NCBI GenBank assembly: GCA_017457105.1
Contig: JAFTIA010000017.1
Span: forward strand, 1 to 49,521
Source of the DNA: Lentisphaeria bacterium
Lineage (GTDB): Bacteria; Verrucomicrobiota; Lentisphaeria; Victivallales; Victivallaceae
DNA length: 49,521 bases
Direction: 5' to 3'
The position numbers and the translations under genes are program-made. The notes under the pieces were generated by a model that did no database searches, was not told the origin of the DNA, and was given only the letters and a program-made list of their open reading frames with translations. The stretch's first letter is position 1, and each line of letters begins with the position of its first letter. Shown here one piece after another: positions 16,330-24,753 of the stretch.

Positions 16330-17832
16330 TCAATACTGATAAATAAATTCATTGCTGTTCACCAGAGCCCACAGGAGATCCGTATAAAATCTGCCCCGGA
16401 GCTTGGGCGGCGTGGATTTATATTTTTTTTCCAGAAAGGCCAGTTCCTGCGGTGTTACCGGGCGGGCGAGGGCCGCCAGATACAGCCGAATCACACGCTT
16501 TTTCAAATTGTCGTTCTTTTGCCGGAGGTAATGCTTCTGCGCCTGCTGGAGTTCCCGGTAGAGTTTGCCGGAATTGAGCAGGAAAAGTTTTTGTTTGCCG
16601 GTGATGACATCTTTCCGTTCTTCCGGCGCGCCGGAGTCCCGGGGAGGTTTCCCCATCAAATCAAGGAACGGGCTGGAAATACTGCCGTCTTCAATGGCGG
16701 ATGCCCGGGTGCCCGGAGGCAGAAAGGTGAAGGGTTCCGGGATCACGCTGGAATAACTTTCAAAGGGTTTCCGGAGAAACATGCTCAAGCGGTCAGAGAT
16801 CTGTTCCGCATTCAGCCGCCGGATGGGGTAGGCCGCAAAAACTTTTTCTTCCTCCGGTGTGCCGGGGGGCAGACTGTATGCCGGGGAAAGCAAAATTTCC
16901 CGGTAAAGCTGACGCAAATCAAAACCGCCTGCACGGAAACGACCTGCCATTTCCCTGCGGAGAACACTCAATTCCGGTGTTACCGGTTCCCGCCCGAAAA
17001 GCCGCCGCCATGCACGGCAGACCATGGCTTCTGCAAAGGGTTCCGAGGCAATGATTTCATCTGCCAGAATTTTTCTGGGGTCGGTGCCTGCGGGGATCTC
17101 CACTTTCCGTCGGCCCGGAACAGCCGCCGTGATCATCTCCGATCCGGGGGCAGGGGACTTGAAAAAGACAAATTCTTCCTTCCATTCCTTACTGCTTTTG
17201 TATCCGATGCAAGTGAAAAAAGGAATAAATTGTTCCTGTTCCCGTACGCTCCATGCGGAAAGAGGCTTGCCGAAAAAAGTTTGACTTGTCACCTGCGCCA
17301 GTCCTTTGGGGGACCGGTCCGCCGCTGCCCGGAAAAAGTTCGCTGCCGGAATGCGGAAGTTGCTTCCGGAAGATGTCAGCAATTCCCGGGCAAAACGGTC
17401 ATAAGGAACATTGTCCCGGATGGTTTCATAAATATAACGGCTGTATTTCTGCACCGCATTGGGCCAGAGGTTGATGGGGAATTCCGCCTTGATCCGTAAT
17501 TCATCCCCCCACAAATGCGCCTGATAGACGGCAAATTCGTCACTGACAAGGAGTTTGTCCACCATCTTGATCCGTTTTTCCGGATCTTTGTCTTTCAGGA
17601 ATTGCAAAATCACTTCCGGTTTCGGGGGGAGTCCTGTCAAGTCAAGATAGAGGCGGCGCAGAAAATGGGCATCACTGATGGTGCGCGGTCGAGCGGTTTC
17701 GATTTCTGCTTCGTGCCATACTCTGTTCAGTCGTTCATTCAGCGGCAGTGCCGGTGTGGAACATCCGGCAGAAAGTCCTGAAAAAAGCAGTGTCAACAGA
17801 AAAAAAGGCGATCCCAGTCTGCGTAACCCCAT
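16330..17832 (-). CDS. DUF1549/DUF1553-domain lipoprotein without the usual CXXCH motif
   Basis: A 500-residue protein of the planctomycete-type DUF1549 (PSCyt2) plus DUF1553 (PSD1) family. A lipoprotein signal ends LSAGC with Cys24. The DUF1549 part includes FLRRLYLDLTGLPPKPEVI and PYDRFARELLTSSG; the C-terminal DUF1553 part includes RRLFGREPVTPE, YPIRRLNAEQISD and LARPVTPQE. In most relatives the link between the domains holds a haem-like CXXCH followed by HPFD; here the matching stretch (FFGKPLSAWSVREQEQF) has no cysteine. Function of the family is unknown. It heads the leftward operon, with GGGAG before the ATG and a TTGACA promoter. No DUF1501 partner is nearby. Confidence 0.82.
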   Translation of the reverse strand: MGLRRLGSPFFLLTLLFSGLSAGCSTPALPLNERLNRVWHEAEIETARPRTISDAHFLRRLYLDLTGLPPKPEVILQFLKDKDPEKRIKMVDKLLVSDEFAVYQAHLWGDELRIKAEFPINLWPNAVQKYSRYIYETIRDNVPYDRFARELLTSSGSNFRIPAANFFRAAADRSPKGLAQVTSQTFFGKPLSAWSVREQEQFIPFFTCIGYKSSKEWKEEFVFFKSPAPGSEMITAAVPGRRKVEIPAGTDPRKILADEIIASEPFAEAMVCRAWRRLFGREPVTPELSVLRREMAGRFRAGGFDLRQLYREILLSPAYSLPPGTPEEEKVFAAYPIRRLNAEQISDRLSMFLRKPFESYSSVIPEPFTFLPPGTRASAIEDGSISSPFLDLMGKPPRDSGAPEERKDVITGKQKLFLLNSGKLYRELQQAQKHYLRQKNDNLKKRVIRLYLAALARPVTPQELAFLEKKYKSTPPKLRGRFYTDLLWALVNSNEFIYQY

Positions 17833-17866
17833 AAAAATCTCCCGGTTGGTAAAGCATTACTGCATT

Positions 17867-17895
17867 ACGATACACAGCAAATCTGCTTTTGTCAA
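17867..17895 (-). promoter_or_regulatory. Promoter of the eight-gene leftward run, TTGACA-17-TATCGT
   Basis: On the minus strand TTGACA (17890-17895), 17 bases, TATCGT (17867-17872), about 35 bases before the DUF1549 start codon. Confidence 0.5.
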
Positions 17896-17905
17896 ATTTC
17901 CGTGC

Positions 17906-17947
17906 AAAAAAAATCCTGCGGACGATTTGAAGCATCATCCGCAGGAT
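17906..17947 (-). terminator. Terminator of the ROK-type gene
   Basis: ATCCTGCGGA (17913-17922) pairs with TCCGCAGGAT (17938-17947); on the minus strand the hairpin is followed by a T run (A run 17906-17913 on the plus strand). Confidence 0.75.
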
Positions 17948-17964
17948 CGGGGATCACAGCAATT

Positions 17965-19350
17965 TTATTTTGCCAGAGCCGGGAGGCTGGCGGCGACTAC
18001 CGCCTGACCGTGACGCTTGAATTTTTCATCCGGCACACGGAACTGGATGTGGGCGTATTCCGGGAATTCTTTGGCGATGACCTTTTTGGCTTCTTCCATA
18101 ATGATCTCGCCGCCTTCGCCGCTGGAAACACGGCCCAGGAATAGCAGGTTCTGCAGTTCGTAGAAGTCTGCAAAGTGTGCCACCGTATAGCCGAAGCACA
18201 CCCCGATGGTACGGTAGATGGCCGCTGCGCGGGCATCGCCCTGCTTCATCAGTTCCTGCACTTCCACCAGCTGTTTCGGGAAAGGCATGTCCGCCGGGAA
18301 GCCCAGTCCGGCAGCTTTGGCAAGACGGGCCACACCCTGCTGGCAGAAATACTGCACGCCGCAGCCCAGATCGCCGCTCCATTCGTCTGCGGGAGCATTG
18401 TCACGGTAATCCACCGGCACAAAGGCAAGTTCGTTCAGCCAGTCGGTGATGTTGCCGTTCATATTCACATAGCCGCCGGCCACGCTGGTACCCATGGAAA
18501 TGCCGATGACACCATTGGATTCCATGGACATGGCACCTGCCAGAGCAGTGACTTCGCCGTCATTGCTGACGACCATGGGGACATTGTAAACTTTCTGGAT
18601 CTCTTCAAACATGTGGACCACATGCTTCTGGAAATCTTCCGCACTCACGCCGCGGAAGAGGGATGCCAGACGGGGCTGATTATCCACATACACCCCGGCG
18701 GCGGAACCGCCGATGGCATCCACCCGGGGCATCTTTTCTGCCGCACGGCGCAGGGAGTCCAGAATGCCCTGACGGTGATATTCCGGATCTTTCTGGAAAT
18801 AGGGATCCCAGACCACTTCTTCGGTGTGGACGACTTTGCCATCCACCACAGCGGCGCATTTGCGGTCGGAGCCGCCCAGGTCGAACCCGATGCGGCAGCC
18901 GTCCATGTGACCGCCCAACTGGACCTGGATCTCATGGGATTCGGGTTTTTCGGCAAGGGCAACCACTTCAAAAGTGCGGCCGTAAATACGGTCGCCCATC
19001 ATTTCGTAGTCAAACTTGCGTTCGCCGTCTTTGCTGTAAATTTTGGCCAGAGCTTCGGCGACTTCCGGAGCCCCGTAGATGCCGACTTTCCAGCCGCCCT
19101 TCATCCACAGCAGGAACTTCACCAGCCGTTCCACATAGCGAACGGTGAGATCCATGGTATCTGCCGAGATGGGCAGAATGACCGTTTCGTAGGTGGAAAC
19201 GGTGCCATTGGGCCGGTACAGGGCGATGACGATATCCACCGCTTTGCCGGAATCGGCCGCTGCTTTGCGGTATGCACGGTTCCACAGTACGGCGGGCACA
19301 AATGCCGGATCCAGTTCCGGCACCACGGCGGGATTGACGGTAATGTTCAT
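17965..19350 (-). CDS. ROK-type sugar kinase or regulator with a 150-residue N-terminal extension
   Basis: The 461-residue product is about 150 longer than usual ROK kinases. The ROK core starts at residue 155 with GFDLGGSD, the phosphate-1 loop, followed by IGGSAAGVYVDN, the acidic SNDGEVTALAG and IGISMGTSVAGGYV. The zinc motif of classical ROK proteins (CXCGXXGC) is missing; only scattered cysteines (DLGCGVQYFCQQG) lie at that place. The N-terminal 150 residues are well ordered but not recognised. There is no helix-turn-helix, so a kinase is more likely than a repressor. The ATG at 19350 is preferred because GGAGAA lies 9 bases upstream; another ATG five codons earlier would place that ribosome site inside the gene. 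Divergent from hydE. Confidence 0.75.
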   Translation of the reverse strand: MNITVNPAVVPELDPAFVPAVLWNRAYRKAAADSGKAVDIVIALYRPNGTVSTYETVILPISADTMDLTVRYVERLVKFLLWMKGGWKVGIYGAPEVAEALAKIYSKDGERKFDYEMMGDRIYGRTFEVVALAEKPESHEIQVQLGGHMDGCRIGFDLGGSDRKCAAVVDGKVVHTEEVVWDPYFQKDPEYHRQGILDSLRRAAEKMPRVDAIGGSAAGVYVDNQPRLASLFRGVSAEDFQKHVVHMFEEIQKVYNVPMVVSNDGEVTALAGAMSMESNGVIGISMGTSVAGGYVNMNGNITDWLNELAFVPVDYRDNAPADEWSGDLGCGVQYFCQQGVARLAKAAGLGFPADMPFPKQLVEVQELMKQGDARAAAIYRTIGVCFGYTVAHFADFYELQNLLFLGRVSSGEGGEIIMEEAKKVIAKEFPEYAHIQFRVPDEKFKRHGQAVVAASLPALAK

Positions 19351-19397
19351 AAAACAATTCTCCATTTTGATATGGTTGATAAATGGTTTTCAGGAGT

Positions 19398-19425
19398 AAT
19401 ATAGTTCCATTTCTTTTTTTCGCAA
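19398..19425 (-). promoter_or_regulatory. Promoter of the ROK-type gene, TTGCGA-16-TATATT
   Basis: On the minus strand TTGCGA (19420-19425), 16 bases, TATATT (19398-19403), about 48 bases before the start codon. Confidence 0.5.
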
Positions 19426-19447
19426 GACCGCAAATGCGGGAAAAAAG

Positions 19448-19475
19448 TTGTTTTTTGCCGGAAAAGTTGTATAGT
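19448..19475 (+). promoter_or_regulatory. Promoter of hydEF, TTGTTT-16-TATAGT
   Basis: TTGTTT (19448-19453), 16 bases, TATAGT (19470-19475), with the hydE start 35 bases downstream. Confidence 0.45.
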
Positions 19476-19510
19476 ATGGCGATTTACAACGCAGGAGCGG
19501 GACTTTTCTG

Positions 19511-20557
19511 ATGCACAATGTTATTCAACAACTTTCCGGCGGCAAACTTCCCGGGATACCGGAATTGGCAGATTTTATCCGGTGCTATTCTCCGGAGGAT
19601 CGGGAGGAGCTGTTTACCCATGCCCGGCAGATCCGGGAGCGTTATTACGGACACGATGTCTATATCCGCGGCCTGATCGAATTTTCCAATTATTGTCGGA
19701 ACAACTGCTTTTACTGCGGTATCCGTGCCGGGAATCCACGGGTTTCCCGTTACCGGCTGACGGCAGAGGATATTCTTGCGTGCTGTCGTAATGGATACGG
19801 TTTGGGGTTCCGTACATTTGTTCTGCAAGGCGGAGAAGATCCCGGATTTCCGGATGAAAAACTTTTTGAACTGGTTCAGGCACTCCATAGGGAATTTCCC
19901 GATTGCGCTATCACTCTTTCGGTTGGCGAGCGGGAAAGAGCCGTTTATCAGGCGTGGTTCGATGCCGGGGCGACCCGGTATCTTTTGCGGCATGAAACGG
20001 CGGATCCGGATCATTATGCCATGCTCCATCCTGCCGGGCAGAAGTGGGAACGGCGCATCCGGTGTCTGCATGACCTGAAAGAGATCGGTTATCAAGTCGG
20101 TGCCGGATTTATGGTGGGGAGCCCCGGGCAGACGCCGGAAATTCTGGCAGAAGAACTGCATTTTTTGCAGAAATTGCAGCCGCAGATGGTGGGGATCGGC
20201 CCCTTTCTTCCCCATTGTGAAACCCCTTTTGCCGGGGAAAAAAACGGTTCCTGTGAGGAAACTCTGCTGCTTCTGGCGATGATCCGGCTCATTCTGCCCA
20301 ATGTACTTCTTCCGGCAACGACGGCTCTTGCCACGGCAGACCCCCGGGGGAGGGTGAAGGGACTGCTTGCCGGGGCCAATGTGGTGATGCCCAACCTTTC
20401 GCCGGAAAGTGTGCGGGAAAAATATCTTTTATACAATAATAAAGTCACTTCCGGCAGTGAAGCTGCAAGTGCTGTAAAGTCGCTTGCTGATGAATTTGCC
20501 GCCGCCGGATTCCGGGTGGTGACTGATCGGGGCGACTGTCGCCCTTTGGAGGTTTGA
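19511..20557 (+). CDS. hydE: [FeFe]-hydrogenase maturation radical SAM protein HydE
   Basis: A 348-residue radical S-adenosylmethionine enzyme of typical HydE length. The 4Fe-4S cluster motif is C62-X3-C66-X2-C69 (NYCRNNCFYCG), followed by TIM-barrel elements such as FVLQGGEDPGF, RYLLRHETADP and GAGFMVGSPGQT, typical of HydE and distinguishing it from biotin synthase. With HydF and HydG it builds the 2Fe subcluster of the hydrogenase active site. It stands directly before hydF (3-base gap), which supports the name. Neither HydG nor a hydrogenase subunit is in the window. Confidence 0.92.
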   Translation: MHNVIQQLSGGKLPGIPELADFIRCYSPEDREELFTHARQIRERYYGHDVYIRGLIEFSNYCRNNCFYCGIRAGNPRVSRYRLTAEDILACCRNGYGLGFRTFVLQGGEDPGFPDEKLFELVQALHREFPDCAITLSVGERERAVYQAWFDAGATRYLLRHETADPDHYAMLHPAGQKWERRIRCLHDLKEIGYQVGAGFMVGSPGQTPEILAEELHFLQKLQPQMVGIGPFLPHCETPFAGEKNGSCEETLLLLAMIRLILPNVLLPATTALATADPRGRVKGLLAGANVVMPNLSPESVREKYLLYNNKVTSGSEAASAVKSLADEFAAAGFRVVTDRGDCRPLEV

Positions 20558-20560
20558 ACG

Positions 20561-21736
20561 ATGTCCATGAATGAAACTCCTTCCGGCTCCCGGGTGCATA
20601 TCGGTATTTTCGGCTGCCGGAATGCCGGAAAATCCAGTTTGATCAATGCTCTCACCGGGCAGGCTCTGGCTGTGGTTTCCGATACGCCGGGAACCACAAC
20701 GGACCCTGTTTCCAAAGCCATGGAGTTACTTCCCCTCGGTCCTGTGGTGCTGATCGATACCCCCGGAATCGACGATACCGGGGCACTGGGGGATCTGCGT
20801 ACCGGTAAGACCCGGGAGATCCTGCGGCGGGTGGAATTGGCAATCCTGGCGGTGGATGGCCGCCGGGGCATGACTGCGCCGGACAGGGAACTGGAAACGG
20901 AACTTCAACGGCTGGGGGTTCCGTATATTCTCGTATTTACCCACGGTGATACGGTTTCTGCGGATGTGCGTTGTCCCGGCTTCTGGGTGAGTTCTTTTTC
21001 CGGGGAGGGCATCCATGAATTGAAAGAGAAACTTGCACACTTGAAAACGCCGGAACTCTCCCGTCCGTTGGTGAGCGACCTTGTTTCGGCGGGTGACATT
21101 GCTGTATTGGTGGTGCCGGTGGATTCCGCCGCACCCAAAGGCAGGTTGATCCTGCCCCAGCAGCAGGTGATCCGGGAATTGCTGGATCACGGGGCTTCCG
21201 CTCTTGTGACCGGGGTGGAAGGTCTTGCAGAAAAAATGGAGGCATTGCGGACACCGCCCGGGATCGTTATTACGGACAGTCAGGTGTTTGGCAAAGTTGC
21301 CCCGCAAGTGCCGCCGGAGATCGCCATGACTTCCTTTTCCATTCTTTTTGCCCGGAGCAAGGGGGATCTTCCGCAAGCGGTGGCGGGGGCCCGGCTCCTG
21401 AAAGAGCTGAAAGCCGGAGATAAAGTATTGATTTCCGAAGGATGTACCCACCATCGGCAGTGCGAAGATGTCGGAACGGTCAAACTGCCCCGCTGGATAC
21501 GGCAGTTTTGCGGAGAAGATATTGTTTTTGAGTTTTCTTCCGGCACATCTTTCCCGGAAGATCTGACTCCTTACCGGCTGGTGATCCATTGCGGCGGCTG
21601 TACGCTGAATCCCCGGGAAATGCGTTACCGGCAGAAACTGGCTGCGGAGCAGGGCGTTCCCATGACCAATTACGGGATCGCCATCGCCTCCATCCACGGT
21701 ATTCTTGACCGGGCAGTCAAGCCGCTTGGGCTGTAA
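20561..21736 (+). CDS. hydF: [FeFe]-hydrogenase maturation GTPase HydF
   Basis: A 391-residue scaffold GTPase that carries the 2Fe precursor to apo-hydrogenase. The P-loop GCRNAGKSS is at residues 18-26, the switch II motif DTPG at 66-69 and VFTHGD resembles the NKXD position. The C-terminal cluster-binding ligands are visible: C295-X-H297 (CTH) and H343-C344-X2-C347 (HCGGC), as in other HydF proteins. GGAGG in the end of hydE precedes its ATG, so the two are translationally coupled. It ends 3 bases before the convergent XRE-cupin gene. Confidence 0.94.
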   Translation: MSMNETPSGSRVHIGIFGCRNAGKSSLINALTGQALAVVSDTPGTTTDPVSKAMELLPLGPVVLIDTPGIDDTGALGDLRTGKTREILRRVELAILAVDGRRGMTAPDRELETELQRLGVPYILVFTHGDTVSADVRCPGFWVSSFSGEGIHELKEKLAHLKTPELSRPLVSDLVSAGDIAVLVVPVDSAAPKGRLILPQQQVIRELLDHGASALVTGVEGLAEKMEALRTPPGIVITDSQVFGKVAPQVPPEIAMTSFSILFARSKGDLPQAVAGARLLKELKAGDKVLISEGCTHHRQCEDVGTVKLPRWIRQFCGEDIVFEFSSGTSFPEDLTPYRLVIHCGGCTLNPREMRYRQKLAAEQGVPMTNYGIAIASIHGILDRAVKPLGL

Positions 21737-21739
21737 AAA

Positions 21740-22309
21740 TCAGTGATTGCGCCCTGCAAAACGGACGACCATGTGGATACGGGCCTCCGTTTTGCTCCGG
21801 TTGGTAATGGAGTGGTCGATGTCGCATTGATAGATCAATACATCGCCTGTTTGCAGGACGGTGCTCTTTTTTCCGGCATCGACGGCAACTTCTCCGGCAA
21901 GGATCGTCAGATATTCTTCCGTTCCCTCGTAGTGGGCGTGGGAGGATAGGGCCGCACCCGGTTTCAGCGTTACCAGATACAGTTCCAGATCTTCAGCCTG
22001 GGATAACGGCGTGAGAACACTGATTTTCACGCCGTCATTTTCCGTATCCAGCAACGGCAGATCCCCGTGGCGGCTGATAATGAATTTTCTGACTTTGTCG
22101 CCTTCCCCTTTCAGAAGAACGTTGAAATCCACCTTCAAAGCCTGGGCGATTTTCCACACCGTCATGATAGTGGGGTTCACCTTGCCGGATTCGATCTGGG
22201 AAAGCATGGCCTTGGAAACCCGGCTCTGCGCTGCCAGTGCTTCCAGTGAAAGTTTACGGTTCTGCCGCTCTTTGCGGACATTGGCACCTACTGCCGGATA
22301 GTCTGACAT
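21740..22309 (-). CDS. XRE-family regulator with C-terminal cupin sensor
   Basis: A 189-residue regulator: residues about 10-65 are a helix-turn-helix of the Cro/XRE type (LSLEALAAQSRVSKAMLSQIESGKVNP) and residues about 110-180 a cupin barrel (LKPGAALSSHAHYEGTEEYLTILAGE, QTGDVLIYQCDIDHSI) with the His/Glu pattern able to hold a metal or small ligand. The ATG at 22309 has GGCAGG upstream; a TTG six codons earlier is less likely. It is divergent from tdh-kbl across 143 AT-rich bases with overlapping promoters, so it probably controls threonine breakdown, its own expression, or both. Relatives regulate amino-acid and polyamine catabolism. Confidence 0.88.
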   Translation of the reverse strand: MSDYPAVGANVRKERQNRKLSLEALAAQSRVSKAMLSQIESGKVNPTIMTVWKIAQALKVDFNVLLKGEGDKVRKFIISRHGDLPLLDTENDGVKISVLTPLSQAEDLELYLVTLKPGAALSSHAHYEGTEEYLTILAGEVAVDAGKKSTVLQTGDVLIYQCDIDHSITNRSKTEARIHMVVRFAGRNH

Positions 22310-22358
22310 AAAAAACCTGCCGTTCAATATATTAAAAAATGATATAATATTTTAAATT

Positions 22359-22391
22359 TTGACTTGCAATTCCATTTTGGTGTAATATACT
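22359..22391 (+). promoter_or_regulatory. Promoter region of tdh-kbl overlapping the divergent XRE promoter
   Basis: Rightward TTGACT (22359-22364) and TAATAT (22383-22388, 18-base spacer) overlap a leftward TTGCAA (22364-22369) with TATTAT-like sequence towards 22345. A regulator bound here could affect both directions. Confidence 0.4.
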
Positions 22392-22452
22392 ATACATAGA
22401 TTGCTATTTCAAACGCCGGGAGATTATTTCCGGAATTGCAGGAGAGGTGACG

Positions 22453-23481
22453 ATGAAAGCATTGGTAAAAGCAGAGCGGAAACCGGGATTGACACTGATG
22501 GAAGTGCCCATGCCGGAATACGGGGAAGATGACGTTCTTGTGAAGATCGAAAAGACCGCCATCTGCGGCACGGATGTGCATATTTACAACTGGGATGAGT
22601 GGAGTCAGAAAACCATCCCGGCGCCCATGACCATCGGTCACGAATTTGTGGGGCATGTGGTTGCTTTCGGCAAACATGTCCACGATGTGAAGGTGGGGGA
22701 TCTTGTCAGCGGAGAGGGCCATGTTGTCTGCGGTCATTGCCGGAACTGCCTTGCCGGGCGGCGGCATCTCTGCCCCAATACCAAGGGGATCGGGGTGAAC
22801 CGGGACGGCTGTTTTGCGGAATATCTTTCCATTCCTGTCACCAATATCTGGCACTGCAATCCGGCGATCCCGAAAGATATTTTAAGCTGCTTCGATCCGC
22901 TGGGGAACGCTACCCATACGGCACTTTCTTTCCGGACTCTGGGGGAAGATGTGCTGATCACCGGTGCCGGGCCCATCGGTTTGATGGCCGCCTGCATCGC
23001 CAAACATGCCGGAGCCCGGTATGTGGTGATCACAGATGTGAATCCCTACCGTCTTGCGCTGGCGGAAAAACTGGGTGTCACCCGGGCAGTGGATGTGAGC
23101 AAAGAATCCATTGAAGATGTGCAGAAATCTCTGGGGATGCGGGAAGGGTTTGATGTTGGTCTGGAAATGTCCGGAAATGCTTCTGCATTCCGCTCCATGC
23201 TTGCCAATATGAGCCACGGCGGCAAGATCGCCATGCTGGGGATCATGCCGGACGATGCGCAGATCCCGTGGCATCAGGTGATTTTCAACGGCTTGCAGAT
23301 CAAGGGGATCTACGGACGGGAAATGTACGAAACATGGTATATGATGACGTCCATGATCGAGTCTGGGCTGGATATTTCGCCCATCATCACGCATCATTAT
23401 CACTATACGGATTTTGAAAAGGGTTTTGAAGTAATGCGGTCCGGCAATTCGGGCAAAGTGGTTTTGAACTGGGAGGATTAA
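22453..23481 (+). CDS. tdh: L-threonine 3-dehydrogenase
   Basis: A 342-residue zinc-dependent alcohol dehydrogenase family member, one residue longer than the E. coli enzyme. Catalytic zinc ligand Cys38 ([15 protein letters not shown]) and the GHEFVGHVV His63-Glu64 pair are present, with the structural-zinc cysteines in [15 protein letters not shown] and the NAD fold ([23 protein letters not shown]). It oxidises L-threonine to 2-amino-3-oxobutanoate, which the next gene product cleaves. The ATG at 22453 is chosen because GGAGAGG ends 5 bases before it. It precedes kbl by 2 bases. Confidence 0.95.
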   Translation: MKALVKAERKPGLTLMEVPMPEYGEDDVLVKIEKTAICGTDVHIYNWDEWSQKTIPAPMTIGHEFVGHVVAFGKHVHDVKVGDLVSGEGHVVCGHCRNCLAGRRHLCPNTKGIGVNRDGCFAEYLSIPVTNIWHCNPAIPKDILSCFDPLGNATHTALSFRTLGEDVLITGAGPIGLMAACIAKHAGARYVVITDVNPYRLALAEKLGVTRAVDVSKESIEDVQKSLGMREGFDVGLEMSGNASAFRSMLANMSHGGKIAMLGIMPDDAQIPWHQVIFNGLQIKGIYGREMYETWYMMTSMIESGLDISPIITHHYHYTDFEKGFEVMRSGNSGKVVLNWED

Positions 23482-23483
23482 GC

Positions 23484-24665
23484 ATGTACGGAAATTATCA
23501 GACGCATTTGCAGAATGTTCTTCAGGAGATCCGGGAGAGCGGGCTTTATAAAAAGGAACGGCTGATCGCTACGCCCCAGAGTACCCATATCACACTGGCG
23601 GACGGCAAGGAAGTCATCAACTTTTGCGGTAATAATTATCTTGGGTTTGCAAACCGGCCGGAGATCGTGGAGGCGGCGCAGGCGGCACTGGACCGTTTCG
23701 GTTTCGGGCTGGGTTCGGTGCGTTTTATCTGCGGGACACAGACTTTCCACCGGGAGCTGGAAGAAAAACTGGCATCATTTTTGCAGATGGACGATGTGAT
23801 CCTTTACAGTTCCTGCTTTGATGCCAACGGCGGACTTTTTGAGCCGCTTCTGACGGCGGAAGATGCCATTATCAGCGATGAACTCAATCATGCCAGTATC
23901 ATTGACGGTGTCCGCCTCTGCAAGGCCGCCCGTTACCGGTACAAAAATTGCGATATGGCGGATTTGGAAAAACAGCTTCAGGCGGCATCCGGTGCCCGGT
24001 TCAAACTCATTGCCACGGATGGTGTTTTCAGCATGGATGGCGTGATCGCACCTTTGGACAAGATTTGCGATCTGGCGGAAAAATACGGTGCGCTGGTGAT
24101 GGTGGATGATTCCCACGCCGTCGGGTTTCTGGGGGAACACGGCAGGGGTTCTATTGAATACCGGAATGTGATGGGCCGGGTGGATATTGTGACCGGGACA
24201 TTCGGGAAAGCCCTGGGCGGGGCAGGGGGCGGCTATACTGCTGCACGGCAGGAGATCATTGATCTTCTGCGCCAGCGGAGCAGACCTTATCTCTTCAGCA
24301 ACAGTCTTTCTCCGGCGATCATCGGAGCTTCTTTGAAGGCGTTGGAACTGGTGGAGCAGGGGGATGCGGAACGCAAACACCTTTTTGCTCTGGCAAACCG
24401 TTTCCGTGCCGGGTTGACGGCGGCCGGATTTGAGCTGCGCGGAGCGGATCACCCCATTATTCCGGTGATGCTTGGGGATGCGGTGCTGGCGCAGAAGATG
24501 GCGGCGGCATTGCTGGATCGGGGAATCTATGTTACCGGGTTCTTCTACCCGGTGGTTCCCATGGGGCTTGCCCGGATCCGGACGCAGCTTTCCAGCGCGC
24601 ATACGGTGGAAGATATCGACTATACCATCAAGGCATTTACCGAAGTCCGGGATGCGTTGAAGTAA
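23484..24665 (+). CDS. kbl: Glycine C-acetyltransferase (2-amino-3-ketobutyrate CoA ligase)
   Basis: A 393-residue pyridoxal-phosphate enzyme of the alpha-oxoamine synthase family. The Schiff-base lysine is K242 in [21 protein letters not shown] and [16 protein letters not shown] are the cofactor-contacting motifs. It splits 2-amino-3-oxobutanoate with CoA into glycine and acetyl-CoA, completing the threonine route begun by the adjacent tdh. GGAGG in the end of tdh serves as its ribosome site. The transcript ends at the hairpin at 24674. Confidence 0.95.
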   Translation: MYGNYQTHLQNVLQEIRESGLYKKERLIATPQSTHITLADGKEVINFCGNNYLGFANRPEIVEAAQAALDRFGFGLGSVRFICGTQTFHRELEEKLASFLQMDDVILYSSCFDANGGLFEPLLTAEDAIISDELNHASIIDGVRLCKAARYRYKNCDMADLEKQLQAASGARFKLIATDGVFSMDGVIAPLDKICDLAEKYGALVMVDDSHAVGFLGEHGRGSIEYRNVMGRVDIVTGTFGKALGGAGGGYTAARQEIIDLLRQRSRPYLFSNSLSPAIIGASLKALELVEQGDAERKHLFALANRFRAGLTAAGFELRGADHPIIPVMLGDAVLAQKMAAALLDRGIYVTGFFYPVVPMGLARIRTQLSSAHTVEDIDYTIKAFTEVRDALK

Positions 24666-24673
24666 GAAAAAAG

Positions 24674-24712
24674 AAAATCCCGTGTGTTGAAAAATGCACG
24701 GGATTTTTTCTG
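24674..24712. terminator. Bidirectional terminator between kbl and the thioredoxin-like gene
   Basis: AAAATCCCGTG (24674-24684) pairs with CACGGGATTTT (24697-24707); T-rich sequence follows on the right and A-rich sequence precedes it on the left, so it can serve both convergent operons. Confidence 0.8.
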
Positions 24713-24753
24713 CAAAGACATCCGGCTGTGATATGCCGGGATCGGGTTGTATT

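Noticed and set aside
24674-24712. Hairpin between kbl and the thioredoxin-like gene as a riboswitch
   Set aside because: It is a simple stem with T runs on both sides at convergent gene ends, fully explained as a bidirectional terminator.
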